Source: CAVSJO01 sp963728445
GTDB taxonomy: Bacteria > Gemmatimonadota > Gemmatimonadetes > Longimicrobiales > RSA9
Length of the DNA stretch: 64,000 bases
Assembly: GCA_963728445.1 (NCBI GenBank)
Contig: CAVSJO010000006.1
Location: 1,364,001 to 1,428,000 of the forward strand
Direction: 5' to 3'
Part shown: one piece after another, positions 62,130 to 64,000 of the stretch
Numbering within the stretch: position 1 is the first letter of the stretch
Layout: every line of letters begins with the position of its first letter
Position numbers and translations under genes: made by a program
Notes under the pieces: model-generated
The model's database searches: none
Told to the model about the DNA's origin: nothing
The model's input: only the letters and a program-made list of their open reading frames with translations

Positions 62130-64000
62130 ATGGCCGCGACCGACGTGGAGCTGGCGCGGGAGGCGTCGATCGCACCCGCCGCGCCCGAGCCGCGACGCTC
62201 CTCCGAGGAGCCGCGCGGAGCGGGACCGGCAGAGCGCGACGGCGCCGCCGCGTGCCACGCGGGCCCGCGCGGCAGGCCGGCCTCCGCGTCCGCGCTGCGC
62301 GTCGTTCTCGTGGGCTCTCCGAACGTCGGGAAGAGCGCCCTCTTCAATCGCCTCACCAGCTCGTACGCCACCGTATCGAACTTCCCGGGCACATCGGTGG
62401 AGGTGGCCCGGGCGGCTGCAATGCTGCACGGCCGTGAGGCGGAGATCATCGACACGCCCGGCCTCTACTCGCTCCTTCCGTCGACCGAGGAGGAGAAGGT
62501 CGCGCAGCGGGTGGTGGTGGCGGGCGCGGCCGACGTGCTGGTCCACGTGGCGGACGCGAAGAACCTGGAGCGTCTGCTGCCGCTGACGCTCCAGCTGGCC
62601 GAGCTCGGCCGCCCCCTCGTCCTTGCCCTCAACATGATGGACGAGGCCGATCGGGCGGGCGTGCGCGTCGACGCGCCGGTGCTCGCGCGGCGGCTGGGCA
62701 TCCCGGTGGTGAGGGTTGCGGCGGTGACCGGGCGTGGAGTGCCCGAGCTGGTGGACGCCATCCTGGCGGCGGCCTCGGGCACGACGGTGCCGGTCCGCCC
62801 CGTGTACGCGAACGGACTGGGCGAGGCCCTGGCAGGCCTCGCCGAGCGTCTGCCCGGGGAGTACGGGTCGGACGCCATGGCGCTGCTGACGCTGGCGCTG
62901 CAGGGTGACGAGGTCGCGCGCTCGGCGCTGCATGCGGGCGCGAGCGTCGGGCCCGAAGCCGTCGACGGGGCGCTGGAGGAGGCGAGGGGCTCGCTCGGCG
63001 GACCCGCCGTCTACCGCATCGCGTTCGAGCGCCGCCAGACGGCTGCGGCGCTTCTGCGGGACGCCTACGGCGACGGCCGCCAGGCCGCGCCGCTGCGGGA
63101 CGCGCTCGGGCGTCTTCTGGCGCGGCCCCTGACCGGCTTTCCCGTCCTCTTCCTCGTGCTCTACCTGGGTCTCTACAAGTTCGTCGGCCAGTTCGGCGCC
63201 GGCACGCTGGTGGACTGGATCGAGACGTCGCTTTTCGAGCGGCACATCAACCCGGTTCTCAACGGCGTCTTCGCTCACGTGCCTTGGCAGGCCGTGCGGC
63301 TGCTCTTCGTGGGTGACTACGGAATCCTCACGCTCGGGCTGCGCTACGCGGTGGCCATCATCCTGCCTGTGGTCGGGACGTTCTTCCTGTTCTTCTCCGT
63401 CCTGGAGGATTCCGGCTATTTCCCGCGCCTGGCGCTGCTCGTGGACCGCGGCTTCAAGCGCATCGGTCTTTCCGGTCGCGCCGTGATTCCCATGGTCCTC
63501 GGCTTCGCGTGCGATACGATGGCCACGATGGTCACACGCACGCTGGAGACGAAGCGGGAGCGCGTGCTGGCGACCCTGCTCCTTGCCCTCGCCGTGCCGT
63601 GCTCGGCCCAGCTCGGCGTCATCCTCGCCATCCTGTCCGGCCAGCCCGCGGCCCTCGCGGTCTGGAGCGTCGCACTCCTCGGCACCTTCCTGCTCGTGGG
63701 AGTCCTGACGGCGAAGGTGATGCCGGGCGAGCCCGCGAGCTTCCATATGGAGCTGCCGCCGCTGCGCGTACCCCGCCCCGGCAACGTGCTCCTGAAGACG
63801 TACACACGCATGCACTGGTACTTCGTCGAGGTGCTGCCGCTGTTCCTCTTCGCCAGCGTGCTGCTGTGGGCGGGGGACATGACCGGGCTGCTCCAGGCGG
63901 CGATCCGCGGGCTGAGCCCGGTGGTCGGCCTGCTGGGCCTGCCGCCGGACACGGCCTCGGTCTTCCTGTTCGGCTTCTTCCGCCGCGACTACGGCGCTGC
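62130..64000 (+). CDS. feoB: Ferrous iron transporter FeoB, 3' end outside the window
   Basis: An incomplete gene of at least 623 codons that runs off the window. It starts at ATG 62130, 2 bp after the radical SAM stop. A Pro/Ala-rich extension of about 55 residues precedes the G domain: G1 GSPNVGKSALFN, G3 DTPGLYSL and G4 NMMDEAD. A helical region follows, then the membrane part with gate motifs: VLEDSGYFPRLALLVDRGFKRIGLSGRAVIPMVLGFACDTMATM. It imports Fe(II) across the inner membrane. No feoA gene lies immediately upstream in the window. The N-terminal extension is unusual and partly low complexity. Confidence 0.92.
   Translation, partial: MAATDVELAREASIAPAAPEPRRSSEEPRGAGPAERDGAAACHAGPRGRPASASALRVVLVGSPNVGKSALFNRLTSSYATVSNFPGTSVEVARAAAMLHGREAEIIDTPGLYSLLPSTEEEKVAQRVVVAGAADVLVHVADAKNLERLLPLTLQLAELGRPLVLALNMMDEADRAGVRVDAPVLARRLGIPVVRVAAVTGRGVPELVDAILAAASGTTVPVRPVYANGLGEALAGLAERLPGEYGSDAMALLTLALQGDEVARSALHAGASVGPEAVDGALEEARGSLGGPAVYRIAFERRQTAAALLRDAYGDGRQAAPLRDALGRLLARPLTGFPVLFLVLYLGLYKFVGQFGAGTLVDWIETSLFERHINPVLNGVFAHVPWQAVRLLFVGDYGILTLGLRYAVAIILPVVGTFFLFFSVLEDSGYFPRLALLVDRGFKRIGLSGRAVIPMVLGFACDTMATMVTRTLETKRERVLATLLLALAVPCSAQLGVILAILSGQPAALAVWSVALLGTFLLVGVLTAKVMPGEPASFHMELPPLRVPRPGNVLLKTYTRMHWYFVEVLPLFLFASVLLWAGDMTGLLQAAIRGLSPVVGLLGLPPDTASVFLFGFFRRDYGA

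Noticed and set aside
61905..63815. A 636-codon open frame antisense to feoB and the radical SAM gene
   Set aside because: His/Arg/Gln-rich shadow sequence; the plus strand holds clear FeoB and radical SAM motifs across the same DNA.

Overview
This is a dense, very GC-rich bacterial window of about 57 protein genes with no rRNA or tRNA that I can see. Several features point to a Gram-negative Gemmatimonadota-like organism: many lipoproteins with an L-x-A-C or V-A-C box, a Ser/Thr kinase joined to a C-terminal beta-propeller, a BNR/VPS10-type secreted propeller protein, a carboxypeptidase-regulatory/TonB-type outer-membrane protein, and paired secreted M24 and amidohydrolase proteins. The phylum is an inference from gene content, not a phylogeny.

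Layout. 1-5200: a lipoprotein, a hicB-hicA toxin-antitoxin pair with a palindromic operator, a beta-carbonic anhydrase and a second lipoprotein. An SdpI-like protein with its ArsR-type repressor follows, then the first of three hexamer arrays. 5212-12653: a co-directional chain with 1-8 nt overlaps: BNR-propeller protein (frame-broken at an 18-bp repeat), LOG-family hydrolase, a lipoprotein whose signal peptide is made of a hexamer array, then a ZnuA/ZnuC/ZnuB-type metal ABC transporter. 12745-21585: Ser/Thr kinase, HrpB helicase, DedA, DinB, a DUF4126-like protein and a PLP decarboxylase. 22063-32376: amidohydrolase, M24 peptidase, HDAC-like deacetylase, methyltransferase, a second M24 peptidase, an orphan GvpF/L, priA (split at a 21-copy hexamer array) and an HNH nuclease. 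32385-37490: receiver-only response regulator, QueD, small lipoproteins, a DUF2911 protein and an M1 peptidase. 37507-38799: an AroH-TyrA fusion. 38945-47188: ECF sigma, anti-sigma, outer-membrane receptor, then an ABC ATPase, FtsX-type permease and AttH/CrtC-like protein that look like one surface-transport unit. 47175-51865: GGDEF-EAL protein, YedK/HMCES protein, VIT-family protein with a palindromic operator, and Hsp20. 52021-58448: an AddB/AddA-like recombination nuclease pair. 58445-64000: alpha/beta hydrolase, hypothetical protein, DUF4105 protein, TIGR04053-like radical SAM protein and the start of feoB, which is cut by the window end.

The most unusual theme is tandem repetition inside genes. 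(AGGCTG)n arrays occur three times: once as a working lipoprotein signal peptide, once as an apparent decayed relic, and once on the opposite strand inside priA, where the reading frame breaks. Other repeats are an 18-bp array in the propeller gene, 21-bp and 24-bp arrays, a 17-bp triplication spanning a stop/start junction, and a run of about ten small hairpins with compensating stem changes. A second theme is translational coupling through 4-nt overlaps, including two that seem to need CTG as the start codon.
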